Notes under the pieces: model-generated
Seen by the model: the letters and a program-made list of their open reading frames with translations, nothing else
What the model was told of the DNA's origin: nothing
Databases searched by the model: none
Assembly: GCA_030054135.1 (NCBI GenBank)
Contig: JASGCN010000001.1
Span: 168,663-206,783 of the forward strand
Source of the DNA: Alphaproteobacteria bacterium
GTDB taxonomy: Bacteria > Patescibacteriota > Minisyncoccia > Phycocordibacterales > JABAAK01
Reading direction: 5' to 3'
DNA: 38,121 nt
Part shown: one piece after another, positions 17,391-25,747 of the stretch
Layout of the letters: every line of letters starts with the position of its first letter
How positions within the stretch are numbered: position 1 is the stretch's first letter
Made by a program: the position numbers and the translations under genes

Positions 17391-18827
17391 ATGACTAATG
17401 TAGAGACTCCAAGTAATGTTGATTTTAAAGACAGAGTGCTTATAAAAGACCTTGTATCGCATGTTGATAAAAATGTGTCTGTGTGTGGGTGGCTTTCAGT
17501 GCGTAGAGATCAAGGAAAGCTTATCTTTGTTGATATACGTGATCACACAGGATCTGTACAAGGTGTGGTACTTCCTGAATCAAAATCACAAGAAATAGCA
17601 AAAACAATTCGTCCTGAATGGGTGCTTGCAGTTGTTGGGAAAGTGCATACACGTCCTGAACGTAATCAAAAAAAAGAAATACTCAATGGAACCCTCGAAT
17701 TAGAAATTGAAAAAATTGTTGTTCTTAACCAAGCACATACACCAGCATTTGAAATTGATAGTGATGGAAAAGAAATAAACGAAGAAGTGCGTCTCGAACA
17801 TAGATACCTTGATTTACGTCGTCCACGTTTGCAAAACACATTAAAAAAAAGACACGAGATGATGCAATGTATACGAGCATTCTATACAAAAAATGATTTT
17901 TGGGAAATTGATACTCCAATTCTTACCAATCCAACACCGGAGGGGAGTAGAGATTTTGTTGTGCCGTCTCGCCTTCATCCGGGAAACATATATGCGCTTC
18001 CTCAGTCTCCACAACAATACAAACAAATTTTAATGGCATCTGGTGTGCCACGATATTTTCAAATCGCTCGATGTTTTAGAGATGAAGATACTCGTGGAGA
18101 CAGACAACCAGAGTTTACCCAAATTGATATGGAAATGAGTTTTGTTACTGAAGAGGATGTGATGCGCGTCAACGAAGCATTAGTGCTTGAATTAGTTTCA
18201 GTTCTTTACCCGAATAAAAAAGTGTCTCTATCTCCAATCCCTCGATACACATACGCTGAATGTATGGAGAAATATAAGAGTGACAAACCAGACATTCGGG
18301 TTAATAAAAATAATCCAGACGAACTTGCATTTTGTTGGGTAATAAAGTTTCCCATGTTTGAAAAAACAGATAAAGGAGAATGGACTTTCACACACAATCC
18401 ATTTTCTGCTCCAGTAACTGAACATATTGAAGATGTACTACAGGCAAAAAATATAAAAGATATTATCGCTACACAATATGACCTAGTATTAAATGGATAC
18501 GAAATAGGAGGAGGAAGTATTCGAAGTCACACTAAAGAAATGCTTGTGGCAGTGTTTCATATTATGGGGTACTCAGACGAACGCATTGAAAAAGAATTTG
18601 GACACATGTTGCAAGCATTAGGATCAGGAACTCCACCGCATGGAGGTTTCGCATTCGGCTTTGATCGGCTACTTATGATTTTACAAGGAGAACCTAACAT
18701 TCGAGAGGTAATTCCATTTGCAAAAACTGGAGAAGGGCGAGACGTGCTTATGCATGCGCCTGCGCAGCCAACTGTAGAACAACTCATTGATGCACACATT
18801 ACATTTAAAAAAAATAAAATCGAATAA
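17391..18827 (+). CDS. aspS: Aspartyl-tRNA synthetase, bacterial type lacking GAD insert
   Basis: VCGWLSVRRDQGKLIFVDIRDHTG, LPQSPQQYKQILMASGVPRYFQIARCFRDEDTRGDRQPEFTQIDMEMSF, GFAFGFDRLLMILQGEPNIREVIPFAK. Confidence 0.95.
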   Translation: MTNVETPSNVDFKDRVLIKDLVSHVDKNVSVCGWLSVRRDQGKLIFVDIRDHTGSVQGVVLPESKSQEIAKTIRPEWVLAVVGKVHTRPERNQKKEILNGTLELEIEKIVVLNQAHTPAFEIDSDGKEINEEVRLEHRYLDLRRPRLQNTLKKRHEMMQCIRAFYTKNDFWEIDTPILTNPTPEGSRDFVVPSRLHPGNIYALPQSPQQYKQILMASGVPRYFQIARCFRDEDTRGDRQPEFTQIDMEMSFVTEEDVMRVNEALVLELVSVLYPNKKVSLSPIPRYTYAECMEKYKSDKPDIRVNKNNPDELAFCWVIKFPMFEKTDKGEWTFTHNPFSAPVTEHIEDVLQAKNIKDIIATQYDLVLNGYEIGGGSIRSHTKEMLVAVFHIMGYSDERIEKEFGHMLQALGSGTPPHGGFAFGFDRLLMILQGEPNIREVIPFAKTGEGRDVLMHAPAQPTVEQLIDAHITFKKNKIE

Positions 18828-18843
18828 TATATAATAACAATGT

Positions 18844-19011
18844 ATGACAGAAGATGCATATCAGTCTATTCAAGATTTTATTATTCAAAATAAAGACACA
18901 GATGCTTTTGTATTAATTGTGAGTATTGCATGTATTGTTGGAATTATAGCGACACTCTACATTGGGGTACTTTTATACACTTCTTTCAAAAAAACGAATA
19001 ATGATACCTAA
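18844..19011 (+). CDS. 55-aa single-TM small protein (not in ORF track)
   Basis: Translation MTEDAYQSIQDFIIQNKDTDAFVLIVSIACIVGIIATLYIGVLLYTSFKKTNNDT*; fits the gap between aspS and the next gene. Confidence 0.55.
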   Translation: MTEDAYQSIQDFIIQNKDTDAFVLIVSIACIVGIIATLYIGVLLYTSFKKTNNDT

Positions 19012-19014
19012 TGT

Positions 19015-20472
19015 ATGTTAACTACACCATATTATATTAAAATATTATATGTGTTTACAGTGTGGTTTTCTTTTGTGTCTTTCGCACACGCTGATTTACG
19101 TATTACAGAGATTATGTATGACCCTCCAAATACCTTAGGAACAGACGCAGTGGCTGAATATATAGAAATTATAAATACTAGTGAAACCCCTGTAACCATC
19201 ACAAGCGACTATAAATTATCATTAGGCACATTAAAATCTCTTACCTCTTATAAAGGTGGAACAGTCATCCCTCCAAAAGCAGTTGCATATATTGTAGACA
19301 ATGGATCAACATTCCCTAAAACATCAGAGGTGTCTATAGTTTTTAATGCTACATTTTCTCTTGTAAACACTGGCACTACAGTTTCTCTTATGAATGGTAC
19401 ACAAACACTTCATACTGTTACATATTCACCCATGACACAAACAAATGGAAATGGGCATTCACTGCATATTTCAGCATCTGGTGTGATAACATCAGCAGAG
19501 CCAACATGGAACACACAAACATTTGAAAGTACTTCAGTTTCTTCTGGAAATACACAAGCCATTTCTTCTGGCGGTGGTGGAATAATATATACTCCTTCAT
19601 TTGCATTAGAATCGATACCATCTATTATCCTCGCGGGAACCGAAGTTCCGTTTTTATTAAAAAGAAAATACTCTCAAATGAATAGAGAAGATCCAGAATA
19701 TGCAATATGGAATTTTGGTGATGGAAAAACTACGAAAGGTTTTGCAGTAACACATACCTATATGCATCCAGGAGAATATGTAGTTGCGGCTACTCGGGCA
19801 GGCAGCAATGATGCAGGGACGCCCGATGTGTATACTCAAAAAGTACATGTTGTTGATCCATCATTTACATTAAATAATATCTCTCCCACGGTAATGAAAA
19901 TCACAAACAACGCAACAGTAAAAATTAATATGAGTGGCTGGAAAATCCTTTCAGATTATTACGAATATATATTTCCAGCGCACACATACATTGATGCTCG
20001 CGCAAGTATTGTGATAGATACTGAAGTTGCATTAATTACTCCTATTTCATTATTGAGTAACAAAAATTATGAAATGGCATCTCTCAAGTCTATCCAAATA
20101 CCTCCTTCTCGTGTAATATCAAAACCTGTGTCTAGCGCCAGAGAATCAACAAAGATACAAAAACCAATAGTATCATTAACTACTACGCCGATACTATTTA
20201 CAGAACAATTAACTGATGCACAAAAAACAACTCAAATAACAGATGATAAAAAGCGCAATTTTACAAAACCTACTTCGCGTACAATCATATTGTGGGGTAT
20301 ATTATTTACAGCTCTTTTAGTACTTGTGAGTGCGCTGTTGTATAGCATTAGTAGAAAAAAACATTCAACTGAAAAATTACAAAAAACTAAAAAAAAGAAT
20401 ATTAAGAATAATGATAATTCTAATGTTGATGAAAAAAATGAAAATAAAAATAATTTTGATATTTTTTATTAA
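19015..20472 (+). CDS. Secreted/anchored lamin-tail-domain (LTD) plus PKD-like surface protein
   Basis: Signal peptide; LRITEIMYDPP...AEYIEIINTSETPVTI (LTD); AIWNFGDGKTTKGFAVTHTYMHPGEYVVAA (PKD); C-terminal TM and Lys/Asn tail. Confidence 0.8.
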   Translation: MLTTPYYIKILYVFTVWFSFVSFAHADLRITEIMYDPPNTLGTDAVAEYIEIINTSETPVTITSDYKLSLGTLKSLTSYKGGTVIPPKAVAYIVDNGSTFPKTSEVSIVFNATFSLVNTGTTVSLMNGTQTLHTVTYSPMTQTNGNGHSLHISASGVITSAEPTWNTQTFESTSVSSGNTQAISSGGGGIIYTPSFALESIPSIILAGTEVPFLLKRKYSQMNREDPEYAIWNFGDGKTTKGFAVTHTYMHPGEYVVAATRAGSNDAGTPDVYTQKVHVVDPSFTLNNISPTVMKITNNATVKINMSGWKILSDYYEYIFPAHTYIDARASIVIDTEVALITPISLLSNKNYEMASLKSIQIPPSRVISKPVSSARESTKIQKPIVSLTTTPILFTEQLTDAQKTTQITDDKKRNFTKPTSRTIILWGILFTALLVLVSALLYSISRKKHSTEKLQKTKKKNIKNNDNSNVDEKNENKNNFDIFY

Positions 20473-20542
20473 TGGTATAAAAAAGTTATCCACATACAAC
20501 ACTGAAATGCATAATATATCCACAAATCAAGTTTATAATTAA

Positions 20543-20580
20543 GTAAGACCTACTGTCTTAGGTCTTTACATTAATTTTTT
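20543..20580 (+). terminator. Stem-loop followed by T-run
   Basis: GTAAGACCTA-CTGTCT-TAGGTCTTTAC then ATTAATTTTTT. Confidence 0.6.
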
Positions 20581-20591
20581 CCAAAAATCAT

Positions 20592-20684
20592 ATGATGAAA
20601 AAGAGAAAAGCTATGAAGAAGACTACAAAAAAAACTACAAAAAGAAAAGCTACTAAAAAGAAATCTTCTTCAAAACGTAAATAA
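20592..20684 (+). CDS. 30-aa extremely Lys/Arg-rich peptide (histone H1-tail-like), not in ORF track
   Basis: MMKKRKAMKKTTKKTTKRKATKKKSSSKRK*; ends in a terminator-like palindrome. Confidence 0.55.
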   Translation: MMKKRKAMKKTTKKTTKRKATKKKSSSKRK

Positions 20685-20708
20685 TTAAACTAGTTTAATT
20701 GTTTTTTT
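20683..20708 (+). terminator. Intrinsic terminator-like palindrome plus T7
   Basis: AATTAAACTAGTTTAATT perfect palindrome then GTTTTTTT. Confidence 0.65.
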
Positions 20709-20719
20709 GAATACAGTAC

Positions 20720-20756
20720 GCAAAAGCGCTCTCATATGAGAGCGCTTTTGCTGTTT
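20720..20756 (+). terminator. Strong stem-loop (perfect 32-nt palindrome) upstream of secA
   Basis: GCAAAAGCGCTCTCATATGAGAGCGCTTTTGC followed by TGTTTT. Confidence 0.75.
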
Positions 20757-20782
20757 TGTATATAATAATGCTATTATAAATT

Positions 20783-23092
20783 ATGAGTCTTTTTGAAAGT
20801 TTGTTCGGTTCATATCATAGCCGGTTATTGAAAAAAATACAACCAATAGTAAAAAGCATTAATGCCCTCGCAGATACAATGGCTTCTTTATCTGATAATG
20901 ATATAAAAACATACACAGAAAAATTAAAACACCGCATTGTGCAAGGGGAGAGTTTGGAGGCGCTTCTTCCAGAAGCATTTGCTCTTGTAAGAGAAGTAAG
21001 TACCCGTACATTAGGGCAACGCCATTATGACGTTCAATTAATAGGAGGAATCGCACTTTTTCAAAATACTATTGCCGAAATGCGAACTGGGGAAGGAAAA
21101 ACTCTCGTCGCCACTCTTCCTGCGTATTTACAAGCATTAACAGGTAAAGGAGTGCATATAGTAACTGTTAATGATTATCTTGCGAGAAGAGACGCTGTGT
21201 GGATGGGGCAGATATACAGCGCTCTCGGATTAACCGTAGGAGTTATTAATGACCAACGGGGATCATACCTGTATGACCCAACACACATCGAACTTGACGA
21301 AAAAAGAGATGCGGAGGGAGATTATAAAATAGTATATGAATTTTTACGCCCCTGCAGTAGAGCAGAGGCGTACGCTGCTGATATTACATACGGCACAAAC
21401 AATGAATACGCTTTTGATTATTTGCGAGATAATATTGAATACAATAAGGGGTCAGTATCACAACGAGGACATGTGTATGCAATTATAGACGAAGTAGACT
21501 CAATTCTTATTGATGAAGCCCGCAATCCACTTATTATCTCATCTCCTTCTGATATCCCAAAAGAAAAATATATTGAATTTGATCAAATAGCATCTCGTTT
21601 AGAAATAGGGGTCGATTATTCAATTGACGAAAAATTAAAAGCGGTAAGCATCCTTCCACCAGGAATTGCCAAAGTAGAAAAAGCGCTTTCTGTACAAAAT
21701 CTTTATTCAGACGGAAATCAAAAAAATATCCATTTTTTAACTAATGCATTAAAAGCTCATGCACTGTATAAAAAAGATAATCAATATGTTGTACACGATG
21801 GAAAAATAGTAATAGTAGACGAATTTACCGGAAGATTGCAACCTGGAAGACAGTGGAGAGAGGGGTTACATCAAGCACTTGAAGCAAAAGAGCGTATAGC
21901 AATTCAAGCTGAAACACGAACGTATGCAAGCATCACATTTCAAAATTATTTTAGAATGTATGAAAAATTAGCAGGTATGACAGGAACTGGGATCAGTTCG
22001 CAGGAAGAGTTTTACAAGGTGTATAAATTGCAAGTATTTTCTGTTCCTACACACAGACCAATTACAAGAATTGATCATGTTGATATTATTTATCAATCAA
22101 AAAAAGCGAAACACGTAGCCATTGTTGCAAAAGTAAAAGAATTACAATCAAAAGGAACTCCAGTACTTGTTGGTACAAACTCAATTGAAGCAAATACAGA
22201 AATTTCAGCAATTTTTAATAAAGCAGGTATTCAACATACTGTTCTTAATGCAAAAAATCACGAACAAGAAGGAGCAATCATTGCGCAAGCTGGATCGTAC
22301 AAAAAAGTAACCATCGCTACAAACTTAGCGGGTCGTGGAGTGGATATAAAATTAGGAGGACATGATGCAGATGATGAAGCTCGTAAAAAAATTATTGATG
22401 TTGGAGGGTTATTTGTATTAGGCACTGTGCGCAACGAAACTAGAAGATCAGATGACCAATTGCGAGGGCGAGCAGGAAGACAAGGAGATGCAGGAGAAAC
22501 ACAATTTTTTATTTCTCTCGAAGATGAATTGGTACGCATTTTTGCGACAGATAAAATTGCAAATCTAGCTCGTTCACTTGGTCTTCCAGAAGACCAAGCA
22601 ATTCAGAGTAGTATTATTTCACAAGCAATTGAATCAGCCCAAAAAAGAATTGAAGGGCACCACTTTGACGCGCGTCGATATAATTTTGAATACGATACTG
22701 TTCTAAACGCGCACAGAACTGATGTGTATAAGAAAAGAAAAAATATGTTGTATACCGACGGTACGGGTATTGCTTCTGTTGCAATGACATTACTTTCACC
22801 TGAAACAGTAATCCTTATGAATGAAAAAATAGAAAAAGGTGGTGCAGGTCTTTGGGAACCAGTGCGACAAGCAGTGTTACGTGCAATTGATGTGTGCTGG
22901 ATTGGACACTTGGAGTATATGGAAATAGCACGAGAAAGTGTGAACTTACGCGCGTATGGTCAACGAGATCCTCTAACAGAATATAAACATGAAGGGTCAA
23001 GATTGTTCAAAGGATTTTGGGAACAAGTAGATATTGTGAGCAAAGAACATATCAAAGCAATCCCTATTTCTCTTACGGGGGGACAAAAGTAA
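20783..23092 (+). CDS. secA: Protein translocase ATPase SecA
   Basis: MRTGEGKTLVATLPAYL, VNDYLARRDA, DEVDSILIDEARNPLIIS, GTNSIEANTEIS, ATNLAGRGVDIKLGG, DDQLRGRAGRQGDAGETQFFISLED. Confidence 0.97.
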   Translation: MSLFESLFGSYHSRLLKKIQPIVKSINALADTMASLSDNDIKTYTEKLKHRIVQGESLEALLPEAFALVREVSTRTLGQRHYDVQLIGGIALFQNTIAEMRTGEGKTLVATLPAYLQALTGKGVHIVTVNDYLARRDAVWMGQIYSALGLTVGVINDQRGSYLYDPTHIELDEKRDAEGDYKIVYEFLRPCSRAEAYAADITYGTNNEYAFDYLRDNIEYNKGSVSQRGHVYAIIDEVDSILIDEARNPLIISSPSDIPKEKYIEFDQIASRLEIGVDYSIDEKLKAVSILPPGIAKVEKALSVQNLYSDGNQKNIHFLTNALKAHALYKKDNQYVVHDGKIVIVDEFTGRLQPGRQWREGLHQALEAKERIAIQAETRTYASITFQNYFRMYEKLAGMTGTGISSQEEFYKVYKLQVFSVPTHRPITRIDHVDIIYQSKKAKHVAIVAKVKELQSKGTPVLVGTNSIEANTEISAIFNKAGIQHTVLNAKNHEQEGAIIAQAGSYKKVTIATNLAGRGVDIKLGGHDADDEARKKIIDVGGLFVLGTVRNETRRSDDQLRGRAGRQGDAGETQFFISLEDELVRIFATDKIANLARSLGLPEDQAIQSSIISQAIESAQKRIEGHHFDARRYNFEYDTVLNAHRTDVYKKRKNMLYTDGTGIASVAMTLLSPETVILMNEKIEKGGAGLWEPVRQAVLRAIDVCWIGHLEYMEIARESVNLRAYGQRDPLTEYKHEGSRLFKGFWEQVDIVSKEHIKAIPISLTGGQK

Positions 23093-23105
23093 ATGTTCTT
23101 ATTGC

Positions 23106-23456
23106 GTGCTACCATTAAGTATGATTGCTTTTTTGTTAAGATTTGCATTGTACAGTATCGCTCTCTTCATTGTGTACCGATTGGGGTTTTTTCAATTTTC
23201 TGATATGGCAATTGCATTAAAACATATCATTCCAGCGGGCTTGTTGTTGGTACTATTAGATGCATTTGTTCTTGGAATCATTAAAAGCATTACTGTAGTG
23301 ATAAATATTATTACATTTGGCTTTCTTTTTTTGATAATAGACATTGTATCGGTCTACGCTGTAATAACATTTTTAGGGTTTCCAATATTGTATTCTTGGA
23401 TAGTAATTCCAGCTATAGGTATTTTTTATAAAATAGTACAGAATATGCTTAAGTAA
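23106..23456 (+). CDS. Small multi-pass membrane protein
   Basis: About 4 TM hydrophobic ORF (GTG 23106 or ATG 23121 start); loose resemblance to phage-holin-family IV-like proteins. Confidence 0.6.
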   Translation: MLPLSMIAFLLRFALYSIALFIVYRLGFFQFSDMAIALKHIIPAGLLLVLLDAFVLGIIKSITVVINIITFGFLFLIIDIVSVYAVITFLGFPILYSWIVIPAIGIFYKIVQNMLK

Positions 23457-23457
23457 T

Positions 23458-23838
23458 ATGAAACGACTATATATACCAACAGGGCACGAAGGGTCAAAAG
23501 AAGCAATTGTTCGTAAAGGGCTTACTATACTTTCGATTTCAGTAGTCCTCTATTATACAAAAGTAATTGACATTACTCCGATAACAATTTCTGGAGTATG
23601 GGCATACCTCGGGTGGATGCTTTTTATTTTTTTTATTATTGACATCCCGCTTGATTTTATTGTTAAAAAATTTATAAAAGACAGTAGTGCTTTATTACTT
23701 TCTGGTATTACAATACTCGTGTATGGGTTAGGGATTTATCTCTATGCGTTATGGAGCACTTCTTTTTTTCTTACTGTGCATTCAGCATGGGCGCTAGGGG
23801 TTGGGGTGTTGTTTACCCTTGTTCGTATTTTAATTTAA
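23458..23838 (+). CDS. Small membrane protein
   Basis: Complete ORF with 3-4 TMs, tightly packed between neighbours. Confidence 0.6.
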   Translation: MKRLYIPTGHEGSKEAIVRKGLTILSISVVLYYTKVIDITPITISGVWAYLGWMLFIFFIIDIPLDFIVKKFIKDSSALLLSGITILVYGLGIYLYALWSTSFFLTVHSAWALGVGVLFTLVRILI

Positions 23839-23842
23839 TACT

Positions 23843-24808
23843 ATGTTTATAGACGAACGATTGATACAAGTGAAAGGAGGAAGTGGTGGGGATGGAATTG
23901 TTCATTGGAGAAGAGCACTGTATGAAGCAAAAGGAGGTCCAGATGGAGGCAATGGCGGAAAAGGAGGAGATGTGTATATGGAAGCAGTTCGAAACATTGG
24001 GCTTCTTGCGCAATATCAACACTTGCAATTATTTGCAGCAGAAAATGGAAATGTTGGTGAAGGCAGAAATAGAGAAGGAAAAAGTGGAGATGATATTGTG
24101 GTGCAAGTACCAATTGGTGCAATTGTTACAAATATGGAAACAAGAGAAGTATTTGAGTTTGTTTCTGAAAATGAAAAAATATTAGTTGCTGTTGGGGGAG
24201 AAGGTGGGCTAGGGAATACTCATTTTAAAAGTTCACGAAATACCACACCGTATGAATTTACAAGAGGTGGTAGGCCCCAAGCATACACATTAAAAATTGA
24301 TTTACAACTTATTGCTGATGTAGGAATTATTGGGCTTCCAAATGCAGGGAAATCAACAATGCTTAATACTCTTACCAACGCCCATGCACGCATCGGAGAG
24401 TATCCATTCACCACCATTGAACCAAATTTAGGTTCATTTCATGGGTATATTCTAGCAGATCTTCCGGGGCTTATTGAGGGAGCATCTGTCGGGAAAGGAC
24501 TTGGATATAGATTTCTTAAGCATATTGCACGAACAAAAAAACTATTACATCTTATTTCTCTTGAAAATGATGTTGTGGATGCATACAAGATAGTTCGAAA
24601 AGAGCTAAAAAACTCTCATCATGAATTAGAAAATAAAAAAGAGATTATAGTACTTACCAAAACTGACACAGTGTCAGGAGAAAACATTGAAACTGCCCGA
24701 ATTCGTTTGCGTAAAATTACCAACAATGAAATATTGTTTTTCTCTGCGATAGACGATGAATTAGTAAAACAATTTACAGAAGAATTTTCTCATTTACTAC
24801 AACAATAG
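23843..24808 (+). CDS. obg: GTPase Obg
   Basis: VKGGSGGDGIVHWRRALYEAKGGPDGGNGGKGGDV, GLPNAGKSTMLNTLTNA, YPFTTIEPNLG, ADLPGLIEGAS. Confidence 0.97.
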   Translation: MFIDERLIQVKGGSGGDGIVHWRRALYEAKGGPDGGNGGKGGDVYMEAVRNIGLLAQYQHLQLFAAENGNVGEGRNREGKSGDDIVVQVPIGAIVTNMETREVFEFVSENEKILVAVGGEGGLGNTHFKSSRNTTPYEFTRGGRPQAYTLKIDLQLIADVGIIGLPNAGKSTMLNTLTNAHARIGEYPFTTIEPNLGSFHGYILADLPGLIEGASVGKGLGYRFLKHIARTKKLLHLISLENDVVDAYKIVRKELKNSHHELENKKEIIVLTKTDTVSGENIETARIRLRKITNNEILFFSAIDDELVKQFTEEFSHLLQQ

Positions 24809-24855
24809 AAACATGTTATTTTTTGCCACTATGGTGTTGGGGTATACTAGGGTGT

Positions 24856-25746
24856 ATGGAACATTTGACAGACATTGAGATAAAAGAAATAGAAACCTTC
24901 GCTCTTTCGATACGTATTTCAATTATAGAAATGCTTATTGCTGCGGGAAGTGGGCACACTGCAGGCCCCCTCGGCATGGCAGATATTTTTGCAACACTAT
25001 ATCACAAAGTATTAGTGCATAATCCACACGATCCTCATTGGAATAAGCGCGACAGAGTAATACTCTCTAATGGACACATTTGCCCTGTGTTATATGCGAC
25101 TATGGCACATAATGAATATTTTCCTGTGGAAGAACTTCTTTCACTTCGTAAATTTAAATCTCGCTTACAAGGACATCCACATCGAGAATATCTCTCAGGT
25201 ATTGAAACAAGTTCAGGCCCATTAGGAAGTGGGCTTTCTCAAGCACTTGGTATGGCTCTTGCTGAGCGAATGGATGATCCATATACTCAAAAATATTTTT
25301 ATTGTTTTATGGGAGACGGGGAGTTAAATGAAGGACAAGTGTGGGAAGCTCTTATGCATGCAGGAAAAGAAGCAATGAGAAATCTTATTGTAGTGATAGA
25401 TAGAAATAATATTCAAATTGATGGATTTGTAAATGATGTAATGCCTATAGAACCATTGCGTCAAAAGTTTGAATCATTTCATTGGCATGTCATTGAGTGT
25501 GATGGACATAATATTTCTCACATACACCAAGCATTCGGAGAAGCAAAATCTTCCGCACTTCCATCTATCATTATTGCACACACTATTCCTGGGAAAGGAG
25601 TACACGCATTTGAATATGATTATCGATGGCATGGAAATCCACCAGGCAAAGGGCCTGAAAATTTTTGGAAAAAACAGGACCAAGCCAAAAATGCACTCAA
25701 TGAATTAAGATCATTAGGGGGGCGACTTAATGATATGACACGATAA
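24856..25746 (+). CDS. Transketolase, N-terminal (TPP-binding) subunit
   Basis: GSGHTAGPLGMADIFATLYHKVL, RDRVILSNGHICPVLYATMA, MGDGELNEGQVWEALMHA; ATG 24856 is 7 nt after TATACT. Confidence 0.93.
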   Translation: MEHLTDIEIKEIETFALSIRISIIEMLIAAGSGHTAGPLGMADIFATLYHKVLVHNPHDPHWNKRDRVILSNGHICPVLYATMAHNEYFPVEELLSLRKFKSRLQGHPHREYLSGIETSSGPLGSGLSQALGMALAERMDDPYTQKYFYCFMGDGELNEGQVWEALMHAGKEAMRNLIVVIDRNNIQIDGFVNDVMPIEPLRQKFESFHWHVIECDGHNISHIHQAFGEAKSSALPSIIIAHTIPGKGVHAFEYDYRWHGNPPGKGPENFWKKQDQAKNALNELRSLGGRLNDMTR

Positions 25747-25747
25747 T

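Noticed and set aside
23847-24185. Two long overlapping ORFs (23847-24122 minus; 23883-24185 plus)
   Set aside because: Products of the Gly-rich repetitive Obg N-terminus read in other frames; Obg motifs are unambiguous.
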